Shown piece after piece: positions 32,720 to 41,484 of a DNA stretch of 64,000 nucleotides. A program made the translations under genes and the position numbers. The DNA is taken from NCBI RefSeq assembly GCF_017573465.1, contig NZ_JAGEPF010000001.1, forward strand, positions 1-64,000, given 5' to 3'. Below the pieces are notes generated by a model, which was given only the letters and a program-made list of their open reading frames with translations, was not told where the DNA came from and did no database searches. Position 1 is the stretch's first letter. The number at the start of each line of letters is the position of its first letter. This DNA comes from Actinomadura violacea. Lineage in GTDB: Bacteria > Actinomycetota > Actinomycetes > Streptosporangiales > Streptosporangiaceae.

Positions 32720-33191
32720 GGGCGCTCCCCGTGGTCTTGATCTGTCCCTGCGGGGTGAGGGCGAACCAGGGGGAGCCGAACTGGGTGATGCCCTGGCCCT
32801 GGGCTTCGCCGCGTCCGGTGTCGGCTTGGTAGTAGTACAGCGGATGCCCCGCGTAGACGAGCTGGCGAGGGCCGTCCGAGCGGGCGATCGTGGTCAGCAT
32901 GCCCGGCTGGGCCGCGCCGGCGGTGCCGGGCCGTCCCTGGGTCGTCGCCGGAGGCCAGATGCTCGCGCAGGCGCCGAAGCAGGTGGACCGGTTCGGCGGG
33001 TCGGCGGCGAACAGGTACAGCGTGCGGCCCTTGCCGTCGACGAGGACCTGCCCCAGTTTCGGCACGGCGGCGGAGGCGACCCGCTGCCGGCCGGGGTGCT
33101 GCGAGTTCGTCGCGAACGCGCAGCCGGTCGCGAGCAGGCCCGCGGCCGCGACGGCCGGCCACCGTCGCAGCCGCCGCGCGTCAGGAGCCAC
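32706..33191 (-). CDS. Lipoprotein_15 (COG4315) secreted repeat protein
   Basis: The 161-residue protein has a lipobox-like LLATGCAF after a short hydrophobic stretch. The Lipoprotein_15 pattern follows twice: GQVLVDGKGRTLYLFAADPP with CFGACASIWPP, then LVYAGHPLYYYQADTGRGEA with GQGITQFGSPWFAL. The GTG start at 33191 overlaps the stop of its paralogue by 11 bp, so translation is coupled. Function of the family is unknown. Membrane anchorage on the outer face of the cytoplasmic membrane is expected. Confidence 0.85.
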   Translation of the reverse strand: MAPDARRLRRWPAVAAAGLLATGCAFATNSQHPGRQRVASAAVPKLGQVLVDGKGRTLYLFAADPPNRSTCFGACASIWPPATTQGRPGTAGAAQPGMLTTIARSDGPRQLVYAGHPLYYYQADTGRGEAQGQGITQFGSPWFALTPQGQIKTTGSAHGGL

Positions 33192-33711
33192 CCTTCCCGA
33201 CCTTCGTCCCGGCCGAGGACACCACGAACCACCCGGCGCCGAACTGGTTGAGCCCCTGCCCCTTCGCGCTGCCCTTCACCGCGTTGTCGGGCGTGTAGTA
33301 GTACAGCGGGTGCCCGCCGTAGGTGACCTGCTTCTTGCCGTCGCTCCTGGTCGTGGTGCCGAGCTTCGACGTCTTGGCGTCCGAGCCGGCATGCGGCGTT
33401 CCCGTGCTGGTGACCGGCGGCCACACCGCCGCGCAGGCCCCGGTGCAGGAGGACTTGCCGCCCTGGTCCTTCTCGAACAGGTACACCGTGCGGCCCTCGC
33501 CGTCGACGAGGACCTTCCCCAGGTTCCCGACCTTCGCCGTCGCGATCGTTCCGCCCTCGTCGGAGGTGTTCGGCGCGGACGAGGCGGCCACCGGCACCGC
33601 GTGGCGGTGCGCGCCGCCGGATCCGCCGCACGCGGCGGCCGCCACCAGCAGTGCCGCGAGCGGCACCGCGAGCCGCGCCGCCCCGGACGGGCGCAAAGAC
33701 GTTCGGGACAC
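33181..33711 (-). CDS. Lipoprotein_15 (COG4315) secreted repeat protein, paralogue
   Basis: The GTG at 33711 follows AGGAAGGA and starts a 176-residue protein with a hydrophobic stretch and lipobox (LLVAAAACGG). The same repeat pattern follows (GKVLVDGEGRTVYLFEKDQG, CTGACAAVWPP, VTYGGHPLYYYTPDN, GQGLNQFGAGWFVV). It is the first gene of the three-gene operon and a tandem paralogue of 32706-33191. Two Cys residues in CTGAC, shared by both paralogues, could form a disulfide or bind metal or heme. The longer frame to 34107 is antisense noise. Confidence 0.85.
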   Translation of the reverse strand: MSRTSLRPSGAARLAVPLAALLVAAAACGGSGGAHRHAVPVAASSAPNTSDEGGTIATAKVGNLGKVLVDGEGRTVYLFEKDQGGKSSCTGACAAVWPPVTSTGTPHAGSDAKTSKLGTTTRSDGKKQVTYGGHPLYYYTPDNAVKGSAKGQGLNQFGAGWFVVSSAGTKVGKGGS

Positions 33712-34009
33712 CGCAGGACGTCCTTCCTCGGAGAGCCCCGGCACCGGCCGTCCCGATGCCGTCCGTTCTGGCCCGCCCGTACCCGGGCGAGCGGCGGCCG
33801 AACGGACTTGCCAAGACGCTGACCTGCCCTTTCTTCGCCGGCGAACCGGCGCTGGCGAACCCTTGGGACGGCCCCCGGCCGACCGGGGCTCAGGGGGCGC
33901 GAACGGTCCGCGCACCTGGCGCGGCTCATCCTCGACGGGCTGCGTCCCCCGCGCTGACGAAGGTTCGCCGCCGGGACGGGGCCGTCCCGGCGGCGTTGGG
34001 CGGCCGCGG

Positions 34010-34531
34010 TCAGTACCCGCCCGGCTTGCTCGTGGTCGGCGCCGGCGACGCCGGTGCCTTGCTGGTGCCGGACGGCGACGGGCTCGCGGGTGCGCCGCCG
34101 CCCGCACCGCTGACGGTGATCTGCGTCTTCATGCCGAGGGCCTTGTGATTGTCGACCGGGCACCACATCTGGTAGGTCCCGGCCTTCAGGGGGACCTTGA
34201 GGTCCGCCGAGGAGCCGGGCTTGACGCCCTTGATCTCCTTGGTGCCGCTGATGCCGGGTCCGGAGATGGCGAGCCCGTGCATCATCGTGCCGGCGTTCTT
34301 GGCGACGAAGGTGTACATCCCCGGCTTGAAGGTGGTCGTGGACAGCGACAGCGAGTACTCCTTCTCGGTCACGGTGACGGTCGTCATGCCCTTGGTGGAC
34401 GGGCTGCCGCTCATGGTCGTCTTGCCGCCCGGGCTGGGGCTCGTGGTCGCGTGTGCGGCGCTGACGGGCAGCAGGGCGCCGGCCGCCAGCAGCGCGGCCC
34501 CCGCCATGGTGGAAATGGTGGTTTTGTTCAT
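34010..34531 (-). CDS. Secreted cupredoxin-like protein
   Basis: The 173-residue protein has a signal peptide (MAGAALLAAGALLPVSAAHA), a Ser/Thr-rich stretch, and a cupredoxin fold. Its copper-ligand pattern is His in MMHGLAI, then Cys, His and Met in WCPVDNHKALGMKT. It ends in a Ser/Pro/Ala-rich tail (from GAPASPSPSG). Type-1 copper proteins carry electrons outside the membrane. It is close to the Lipoprotein_15 operon, reading the same way with a 298-bp gap that shows no gene, so a shared redox role is possible. Confidence 0.85.
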   Translation of the reverse strand: MNKTTISTMAGAALLAAGALLPVSAAHATTSPSPGGKTTMSGSPSTKGMTTVTVTEKEYSLSLSTTTFKPGMYTFVAKNAGTMMHGLAISGPGISGTKEIKGVKPGSSADLKVPLKAGTYQMWCPVDNHKALGMKTQITVSGAGGGAPASPSPSGTSKAPASPAPTTSKPGGY

Positions 34532-34744
34532 AAATGTCGGGCTGCCCGCCGCGCTCCCGGACTAACCGAGCGGCTGTCGCCGAAAGCGCAGGTCAACGGC
34601 GTGTTGAGGGAAGGTCGGCTGACCGGCCCAAGCCCGCCGCCGCGCGGCGATCCCGCCTCTCTCTCCGCCCCCGTGTCACAGCCGGGCGGGGCTGTCTCGT
34701 CTCGGGTCCGAAAGCAGCGCCCTGAAGCGGGAAAGGTGATGGTC

Positions 34745-35677
34745 ATGAGGGTTTTCGTGGCAGGCGGAAGCGGCGTCCTCGGGCGGCGGCTGGTGCCCCA
34801 GCTGGTCGCCGGGGGACACCAGGTGACCGCGACGGCGACGAGCGCCGCCAAGCTCGGCGCGCTGGAGCGGCTCGGCGCCGAGGCCGTCGTGATGGACGGG
34901 CTGGACGCGGCGTCGGTCGGCGAGGCGGTCGCCGCCGCCCGGCCGGACGCGGTCGTCCACCAGATGACCGCGATCTCCCGGGAGCACGCCGGCAAGCCCG
35001 ACATCAAGCACCCCGACCGCTGGTTCGCGCTCACCAACCGGCTGCGCACCGAGGGCACCGACCACCTGCTCGCCGCCGCCGAGGCGGCCGGCGTGGCGCA
35101 CATCGTCGCGCAGGGCTACGCGAGCTGGAACGGGATCCGCGAGGGCGGCTGGGTGAAGACCGAGGACGACCCGCTCGACCTGCTCGAAGGGACGGCGGCG
35201 CAGGTCGGCATGGAGGCGATGCAGCACGTCGAGGACGCGGTGCTCGGCGCGGGCGGCGCGGTGCTGCGGTACGGGGCGTTCTACGGGCCGGGCGCCATCG
35301 ACGACCAGGTGGAACTCGTCCGCAAGCGGCAGTATCCGCTCGTCGGGCGCGGCACCGGGTACAGCTCGTGGATCCACCTCGACGACGCGGCGAGCGCGAC
35401 CGTCCTGGCGGTGGAGCGCAAGGCGCGGGGCGTGTTCAACATCGTCGACGACGAGCCCGCTCCGGCGAGCGAATGGCTGCCCCATCTGGCCGTCTGCGCG
35501 GGGGCGAAGCGGCCGATGCGGGTCCCGGTGTGGCTGGCCCGGCGGCTCGCCGGGGACCAGGCCGTCATCATGATGACGGAGGGGCGGGGCTTCTCCAACG
35601 CCAAGGCCAAGCGGGAGCTCGGCTGGGAGTTGCGGCACCCGTCGTGGCGGCAGGGCTTCAAGGAAGAGCTTTCGTGA
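34745..35677 (+). CDS. NAD-dependent epimerase/dehydratase family protein
   Basis: The 310-residue protein begins with MRVFVAGGSGVLGRRLV, the GxxGxxG Rossmann motif of extended SDR enzymes. It continues with an acidic/Asn-less linker and the substrate part (VLRYGAFYGPGA, WIHLDDAASATVLAVE, FNIVDDEPAPASEWLP), typical of NAD(P)-binding epimerases. AAAGGTGA precedes the ATG at 34745. Its stop overlaps the start of the ECF sigma gene (GTGA). ECF41 sigma factors are commonly paired with such oxidoreductase/epimerase (COE) genes, so this is the likely sigma target. Substrate unknown. Confidence 0.85.
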   Translation: MRVFVAGGSGVLGRRLVPQLVAGGHQVTATATSAAKLGALERLGAEAVVMDGLDAASVGEAVAAARPDAVVHQMTAISREHAGKPDIKHPDRWFALTNRLRTEGTDHLLAAAEAAGVAHIVAQGYASWNGIREGGWVKTEDDPLDLLEGTAAQVGMEAMQHVEDAVLGAGGAVLRYGAFYGPGAIDDQVELVRKRQYPLVGRGTGYSSWIHLDDAASATVLAVERKARGVFNIVDDEPAPASEWLPHLAVCAGAKRPMRVPVWLARRLAGDQAVIMMTEGRGFSNAKAKRELGWELRHPSWRQGFKEELS

Positions 35678-36597
35678 GCGGGACCGAAGAGGATTTCCAG
35701 GAGCTGCGGCCGCTGCTGTTCTCGATCGCCTACCGGATCCTCGGCAGCGTGAGCGAGGCCGAGGACGCGGTCCAGGAGACCTGGCTGCGCTACGAGACGG
35801 CCGGGGCCCGGCCCGCGTCGGCGAAGGCGTACCTGGCGGCGGTCGTGACCCGCATCTCGATCGACGTGCTGCGCTCGGCCCGCGTCCGGCGGGAGCAGTA
35901 CGTCGGGCTGTGGTTCCCCGAGCCGCTGCTCGCCGACCCCTACGAGGACCCGGAGCGCTCGGCGGAGCTGGCGGACTCGCTGTCGATGGCGGCGCTGCTG
36001 CTCCTCGAACGGCTCAGCCCGCTGGAGCGGGCCGTGTTCGTGCTGCGCGAGGTGTTCGGATTCGGTTTCCGGGACGTCGCGTCCGCGGTGGGACGGTCGG
36101 AGGCGGCGTGCCGTCAGCTCGCCGTGCGCGCGCGCCGCCACATGGATGCGGGACGTCCGCGCTTCGAGGCGGACCGCAGCGAGCGCGAGGAACTGGCCGG
36201 ACGCTTCTTCGGCGCGTTCATGGAAGGCGATGTCGAAGGGCTGAGGGAACTGCTCGCCGCCGACGTGCAACTCGTCAGCGACAGCGGCGGCAAGGCCCCG
36301 CGCTGGGGCGAGGGCCTCGTCGGCGCGGAGAAGGTGGCGCGCGCGCTGATCACCCTTGTGCGGCCCTTCACGCGGATCGGCGGCGTCGTCGAGCCGTGCG
36401 AGCTGAACGGCCAGCCGGGCGCGGTGTTCCGCGACCGGGACGGCAAGGTCGTCAACACGTGGTCGCTGGACATCCTCGACGGGCGGATCCAGGCGATCCG
36501 CACGGTGCTCAACCCGGACAAGCTCGGGCATGTGGGGCCGGTCGCGGACGCCTGGGAGGTCGTCCAGGAGACGGCGCGCGCCCACCGGCCCACCTGA
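35674..36597 (+). CDS. ECF41-type sigma factor with SnoaL-like C-terminal domain
   Basis: The 307-residue protein has sigma region 2 (AYRILGSVSEAEDAVQETWL) and region 4 (ERLSPLERAVFVLREVFGFG, FRDVASAVGRSEAACRQLAV). A SnoaL-like extension of about 110 residues ends in the ECF41 hallmark INDxxx-like TVLNPDKL. The family's DGGGK-type motif appears as DSGGKAP. In ECF41 factors this extension replaces an anti-sigma factor. It is transcribed from the epimerase operon with overlapping codons. No anti-sigma gene is adjacent. Confidence 0.85.
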   Translation: MSGTEEDFQELRPLLFSIAYRILGSVSEAEDAVQETWLRYETAGARPASAKAYLAAVVTRISIDVLRSARVRREQYVGLWFPEPLLADPYEDPERSAELADSLSMAALLLLERLSPLERAVFVLREVFGFGFRDVASAVGRSEAACRQLAVRARRHMDAGRPRFEADRSEREELAGRFFGAFMEGDVEGLRELLAADVQLVSDSGGKAPRWGEGLVGAEKVARALITLVRPFTRIGGVVEPCELNGQPGAVFRDRDGKVVNTWSLDILDGRIQAIRTVLNPDKLGHVGPVADAWEVVQETARAHRPT

Positions 36598-36664
36598 GAC
36601 GGAACCCCCGCGCGGCCCGGCCCGTCTGATTCCGGCGTCCGCGAGCACAGTGGGGGGAACCGGG

Positions 36665-37411
36665 ATGAGGGTCCGCGAGGTGCTGCTCCGGCGAAGCCGG
36701 CTCCCGTGGGTGATCGCCGCGGCCCTGGCCGTCGTCGCGGCGGCGGCGGTGCTGGTGGTGGCCGTCCTCGACGAGCCCGCCCGTCCCCACTACTGCAGTT
36801 GCAAACCGCCGCCCGACACCAGTGCGGTCAAGGAGGTCCCCCGCGACTGGCAGGCCGCGGCGAAGCATCGCGACGCCGCGGCGGCGTGGCGGCTGCTCAC
36901 GCCCGATGCGCAGCGGCGGTACGGGACGCCGGGCCGCCTGCGCGCGGCGCTGGCCCGCATCGCCCCGGACCCGCGCGGCCCCGCGGAGTGGCGGCTCGTC
37001 GACATGGTCACGCAGGGCCGCGGCACGCCCAGCGCGTTCCTGTACCTGCTGGTCGAGAAGCGGACGCTGCGGCCCGCCGGGGCCGTCGTCGTGCACTCGA
37101 TGGCCGCCGGCGGCGCCGACGGGCGCGTCGATCCGGCGCCCGCCGCGACCGTCCGCATCCTCGAACCGGCGGCGCACGCGAAGCTCGGCGACCGCCCGCC
37201 GATGCGCGCCGCGACCGCCGATCCGCCCGAGTACGTCGCGGTGCAGGCCGGCCGGCTGACGTCCGGCACCGCCGGCGCGATCCGCGGCCCCGACGGCCGC
37301 GACAAGCCGTTCTTCGAGCCGCTGCACCCCGGGCCGACCCTGATCGTCGCCGTCCAGAGCGACGGGAACGGGCGGTTCACCTGGGGAAGCGTCAAGGTCA
37401 CCATCCGCTGA
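36665..37411 (+). CDS. Membrane-anchored hypothetical protein
   Basis: The 248-residue protein has one N-terminal hydrophobic helix (about 12-38, VIAAALAVVAAAAVLVVAVL) after a basic start, followed by CSCKPPP and an extracytoplasmic domain of about 200 residues. A Trp/Ala-rich helix (DWQAAAKHRDAAAAWRLLTP) resembles NTF2/DUF-type turnover domains. I recognise no family. The ATG at 36665 has GGGGGG upstream. It follows the sigma gene by 67 bp and may be read through. The next 217 bp show no gene. Confidence 0.65.
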   Translation: MRVREVLLRRSRLPWVIAAALAVVAAAAVLVVAVLDEPARPHYCSCKPPPDTSAVKEVPRDWQAAAKHRDAAAAWRLLTPDAQRRYGTPGRLRAALARIAPDPRGPAEWRLVDMVTQGRGTPSAFLYLLVEKRTLRPAGAVVVHSMAAGGADGRVDPAPAATVRILEPAAHAKLGDRPPMRAATADPPEYVAVQAGRLTSGTAGAIRGPDGRDKPFFEPLHPGPTLIVAVQSDGNGRFTWGSVKVTIR

Positions 37412-37628
37412 CGCCGGTCCCCAGCCTGGCCTGGTCCGCTCGATGACGCAGGCCGCCGCGGGCGAAAAACCTCACCCGGCCGGTCATGTAACGCTAACGC
37501 GCGGCCTCGCTACTCTCTGTGCCCAGAGGTGATCGGGAGGGTGCTGGGGCCCCTGCGGCGCTCGGCGGCCCGGTCCGGCCGCCTCCCCGCTGCGGATCAG
37601 GTGATTCAGCCGACCCTGGAGGGCCGCC

Positions 37629-39440
37629 ATGCCCGGCTACCGCGACTTCGTGCCCCGACAGGGCTTCCAGCCGACCCTGGCGCTGTCCCCGGACGCCCGC
37701 ACCGCGGCCTACTCCAGCAACGCCGGCGGGCGGTTCGACCTGTGGACCGTCCCCGTCGCGGGCGGGACGCCCCGGCGGCTGACCCGGCTCACCGACCAGG
37801 CCGTCCGCCGGATCGCCTGGGCGCCCGACGGCAGGAGCCTGGTCTTCGCCGCCGACCGCGACGGCGACGAGCAGTACCGGCTGTACCGCATCGGCCCGGA
37901 CGGCGGCGACCTCGTCGAGATCGGCGCGGGCCCGCGGTGCCAGCGCGTCCTGCCCGCCGCGCCGTTCGACGCCGAGGGCCGCCGCCTCGTCTACGCGGCG
38001 AACGACCGCGACGAGACCGTGCAGGACGTCCTCGTCCGCGACCTCGTCGACGGCACCGAGCAGCGGTTCGTGCCGCCGCCGGGCGTGGTCTTCCAGCCGG
38101 TCGGGATCTCCTCGGACGGGCGGTGGCTGCTGACCGGCGGGTTCCGCTCCCACACCGAGGTCGCCGCCTACCTGACGGACCTGCGGGACGCGTCCGCCGC
38201 GCCGGTGTGCGTCACCGCCGACCACGGCGGCGGGCTGTTCGAGCCCGGCCCCTGGGCGGCCGACTCCAGCGGCTTCTACCTGCGCACCGACCTGTGGGGC
38301 GAGTTCGTCGCCGGTGCGTTCTACCGGCTCGCCACCGGCACCCTCGAACCCGTCGCCCAGCACGACTGGGACGTCGAGCGCATCGAGGTCGCGGGCGGCA
38401 CGCTCGTCTGGTCGGTGAACCAGGACGGCCGCTCGACCCTGTACGCGCGGGACGGCGACCGTCCGCTGCCGCTCCCGTGCCTCCCGCCGGGCGTCGTCTC
38501 CGCGCTCGCGCTCGCGCCGCGGGCCGAGCCGCTCGTCGTGCTGCTCGACACCGCGACCCGTCCCGCCGAGATCGCGGTCCTCGACGCGGCGGACGGCGTC
38601 CGGTACCTCACCGACGCCCGCCCGCGGGCGTTCACCACCGGCATGGCCGAGCCCGTCGAGCCGGAGCCGGTCGTCTACCCCTCGTCCGCCGGACGGTACG
38701 TCCACGCGCTGTACTACCGGCCGCACACGCCTGACCCGCACCCGGTGCTGCTGTCGATCCACGGCGGCCCGGAGGCGCAGGAGCGGCCCGCCTACCTCCG
38801 CTCGGGCCTCTACCAGCACCTTCTCGCCCAGGGCATCGCGATCTTCGCGCCGAACATCGCCGGGTCCACCGGCTACGGCGCCCGGCACCAGAAGCTCGTC
38901 CACCGCAACTGGGGCGGCTTCGACCTCGACGACCTCGACCACGCCGTCTGCCATCTGCGGGCGGAGCCCGGCGTCGACGCCGCGCGCATCGCCGTGATGG
39001 GCGGCTCGTACGGCGGGTTCGCCGCGCTGTCCTGCCTCGCGCGGCTGCCGTACCGGTGGGCGGCGGGGGTGTCGCTGTGCGGGCCCGCGAACCTCGTCGC
39101 GCTCGCCCGCGCCTGCCCGCCGACCTGGAAGCACTTCGTCGCGGCCGTCCTCGGCGACCCCGAGACCGACGCGGGGTACCTCACGCAGCGCTCGCCGATC
39201 ACCTACGCCGACACCATCACCGCGCCGCTGCTCGTCCTGCAGGGCGCCCGCGACCCGCGCGTCCCCCGCGCGGAGTCCGACCGGCTCGTCGCGCGGCTGC
39301 GCGGCCGCGGCGTCGACGTCCGTTACGAGGTCTTCGAGGACGAGGGCCACGGGTTCACCGACCGGGAGAACGAGCTGCGCGCCTACGAGGACATCGCCGG
39401 GTTCCTCTGCGGCCACCTCCTCGCCCCGGCCCCGGGCTGA
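37629..39440 (+). CDS. S9-family (prolyl oligopeptidase type) serine peptidase
   Basis: The 603-residue protein has an N-terminal WD-like beta-propeller (about 1-350; repeats such as LALSPDARTAAYSSNAGG, RRIAWAPDGRSLVFAADRDG). An alpha/beta hydrolase follows with Ser in GGSYGGFA (about 460), Asp in GARDPRVP (about 540) and His in EGHGF (about 573). S9 enzymes cut short oligopeptides. GGAGG lies before the ATG. No signal peptide is seen, so it is probably cytosolic. Substrate preference (acylaminoacyl- or prolyl-) is not resolved. Confidence 0.9.
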   Translation: MPGYRDFVPRQGFQPTLALSPDARTAAYSSNAGGRFDLWTVPVAGGTPRRLTRLTDQAVRRIAWAPDGRSLVFAADRDGDEQYRLYRIGPDGGDLVEIGAGPRCQRVLPAAPFDAEGRRLVYAANDRDETVQDVLVRDLVDGTEQRFVPPPGVVFQPVGISSDGRWLLTGGFRSHTEVAAYLTDLRDASAAPVCVTADHGGGLFEPGPWAADSSGFYLRTDLWGEFVAGAFYRLATGTLEPVAQHDWDVERIEVAGGTLVWSVNQDGRSTLYARDGDRPLPLPCLPPGVVSALALAPRAEPLVVLLDTATRPAEIAVLDAADGVRYLTDARPRAFTTGMAEPVEPEPVVYPSSAGRYVHALYYRPHTPDPHPVLLSIHGGPEAQERPAYLRSGLYQHLLAQGIAIFAPNIAGSTGYGARHQKLVHRNWGGFDLDDLDHAVCHLRAEPGVDAARIAVMGGSYGGFAALSCLARLPYRWAAGVSLCGPANLVALARACPPTWKHFVAAVLGDPETDAGYLTQRSPITYADTITAPLLVLQGARDPRVPRAESDRLVARLRGRGVDVRYEVFEDEGHGFTDRENELRAYEDIAGFLCGHLLAPAPG

Positions 39441-39491
39441 TCGTTCGGGAGTCTCGCGCCCCACGTTGGCTGAAATGGTTGGATCACCGGT

Positions 39492-40130
39492 ATGCAGATG
39501 GTGGAACGGCCCTGGGGAGTCACCGCGTACGGCGCGGCGAGCGTGAAGGCGATGCCGGACCTGGTGCGCGCCAGGTTCAAGGTGGTCCGGGTGGAGCAGA
39601 CGCCGTCGCAGGCGTTCGCCGCTGCGGGCGACGCCGTGCAGGCGGTGCGGCGGACGCTGCGCGAGCACGGGGTCGCGGACGCCGCCGTCGAACGGTCCCG
39701 GCTCGATCTGAAGAGCTCCTGGGCCTACGGATCGGAGCGCACGTTCCTCGGCTACGAATGCCAGGCGGCGTTCACCGTGGAGTCCGGTGACCTCGACGAC
39801 GTCCAGGCACTGCTGGTGGACCTGGTGGCCGCCGGCGCCAACGAGATCGAGTCCGTCGGCTTCGACGTCAGCGGCAAGGGGGAGATGCGGGCGGAGGCGC
39901 GCCGCGAGGCGGTCGCGGCAGCGCGGCGGAAGGCCGGGCTGTACGCGGAGGCCGCCGGGGTCCGGCTGGGGGCCGTCCTGCACATCGAGGACGTCGACCC
40001 GGACCGGGTCGGCTTCGAGCGGTACCGCGGCCACGGCGGCGGTGGCGCCGCGTCGGCGCAGGACCTGGCGCCCGGTCATGTCGTCGTGTCGGCGGCGGTG
40101 ACCCTCGGCTTCGCCATCGCCCGCGACTGA
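39492..40130 (+). CDS. SIMPL-domain (DUF541) protein
   Basis: The 212-residue protein has the SIMPL layout: an early strand GVTAYGAASVKAMPDLVRAR, the Leu/Ala helix region (AAAGDAVQAVRRTLREHGVA), LDLKSSWAYGSE, GYECQAAFTVES and the conserved terminal AAVTLGFAI. Family members are predicted periplasmic or outer-surface proteins of unclear role. It lacks a signal peptide. It ends 10 bp before the convergent MFS stop. No clear ribosome binding site precedes the ATG. Confidence 0.85.
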   Translation: MQMVERPWGVTAYGAASVKAMPDLVRARFKVVRVEQTPSQAFAAAGDAVQAVRRTLREHGVADAAVERSRLDLKSSWAYGSERTFLGYECQAAFTVESGDLDDVQALLVDLVAAGANEIESVGFDVSGKGEMRAEARREAVAAARRKAGLYAEAAGVRLGAVLHIEDVDPDRVGFERYRGHGGGGAASAQDLAPGHVVVSAAVTLGFAIARD

Positions 40131-40140
40131 CCCTGCGGCG

Positions 40141-41409
40141 TCACGCCGGTTCCGGGACGGGCGGCGGGGTGCGGTGCAGGCGGCGGGTGCGGAGGAGGGG
40201 GCGCGAGCGCAGCGGGATCATGCACAGGGCGGCCGTCGCGGCGGCGGTGACCATCGCCGCGCGGAGCCCGAACACGGACCCGACGACCCCGGCGATCGCC
40301 GAGCCGACGGGCAGCGCGCCCCAGGTCAGGAAGCGGTGCACGGCGGTCGCGCGGGTGGCGAGGTCCGGCGGCGTGGCCAGGTGCCGGATCGTGATGGCGT
40401 TGACGGCGAAGACGCCCTGCCCGACGCCGTTGACGAAGGTGCCCGCCGCGAGCACCACGGCGGGCCACGGCCCGGCGGCCGCCGCGCCCACGGCCAGGCC
40501 GAGCACGGACGGGACGCCCGCGAGCGTGAGGGACGGGCCGATGCCGGCGCGGTCGGCGACGCGGCGGGCGATGAGGCTGCCCAGCGGGAACCCGGCGCCG
40601 CCGAGGGCGAGGGCCGCGCCGAGCGCCCACGCGTGCAGGCCGAGGTACCGGACGCCGAACACCGCGATGAGCGAGTCGTACATGGCGACGCCGAGGTTGT
40701 AGAGCGCCCCGCACACCATGATCGGCCGCAGGACGGGGTGCCGTGCGACGAACCGCAGCCCGTCGCCGACGTCCCGCCGGAGCGTGCGCCCTTCCAAGGC
40801 GGGCCGCGGCGGCGGTTCGCGGTGCCGGATCAGCGCGAGCGTCAGGACGCTGACGGCGTAGCTGGTCGCGTCGGTGAGCAGCGCCCGGACCGCGCCGAGG
40901 GCGGTGACGACGGCGCCGGCGATCCCGGGCCCGGCGAGCAGCGCGGTCGACTCCGACAGCGACAGCCGGGTGTTCGCGGCGTGCAGCCGCCCGTCGTCGG
41001 TGATCAGCGTCGGCGCGTACGACTGGTAGGCGACCTGGAAGAACACCATGCCGACCCCGGTGACCAGGGCGGCGATCAGCAGGTGCGGCAGCGTCAGCGC
41101 GCCCGCCCACGCGGCGGCCGGCAGGGACAGGACGGCGAGGGCCCGGACGAGGTCGGCGCCGAGCATCGAGCGGCGCATGCCGAGCCGCGCGACCCAGACC
41201 CCGGCGGGCAGCCCGATCAGCAGGAACGGCAGCTTCCCGAGCGCGGCGACGAGCGCGATCTGCAGCGTGCCGGCGTGCAGCTCCTGGAGCGCGGTGAGCG
41301 GCAGCGCGAGGAGGAACACCTGGTCGCCGAGCAGGCTGACGCTCTGCCCGCCCCACAGCAGCCGGAAGTCCCGCCAGGCGCGGCGGCCGTCCCGGACGTC
41401 GTTCGACAT
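40141..41409 (-). CDS. MFS exporter (EntS-like)
   Basis: The 422-residue protein has 12 predicted hydrophobic helices and the MFS loop GxxxDRxG-like variants (GVWVARLGMRRSMLG, IARRVADRAGIGPS). The first helix region starts at FRLLWGGQSVSLLGDQVFLL, typical of the enterobactin-exporter (MFS_3) family that lacks strict drug motifs. These export siderophores or drugs with protons. It lies after the amidase in the same direction with a gap of 75 bp. Substrate is unknown. Confidence 0.9.
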   Translation of the reverse strand: MSNDVRDGRRAWRDFRLLWGGQSVSLLGDQVFLLALPLTALQELHAGTLQIALVAALGKLPFLLIGLPAGVWVARLGMRRSMLGADLVRALAVLSLPAAAWAGALTLPHLLIAALVTGVGMVFFQVAYQSYAPTLITDDGRLHAANTRLSLSESTALLAGPGIAGAVVTALGAVRALLTDATSYAVSVLTLALIRHREPPPRPALEGRTLRRDVGDGLRFVARHPVLRPIMVCGALYNLGVAMYDSLIAVFGVRYLGLHAWALGAALALGGAGFPLGSLIARRVADRAGIGPSLTLAGVPSVLGLAVGAAAAGPWPAVVLAAGTFVNGVGQGVFAVNAITIRHLATPPDLATRATAVHRFLTWGALPVGSAIAGVVGSVFGLRAAMVTAAATAALCMIPLRSRPLLRTRRLHRTPPPVPEPA

Positions 41410-41484
41410 GCGTCCAGGATCGTGACCGGTCGCGGGGCCGCGGAAGCGGCGTGAACGCCGATGACCGTCAAGATCCCGCCACCG

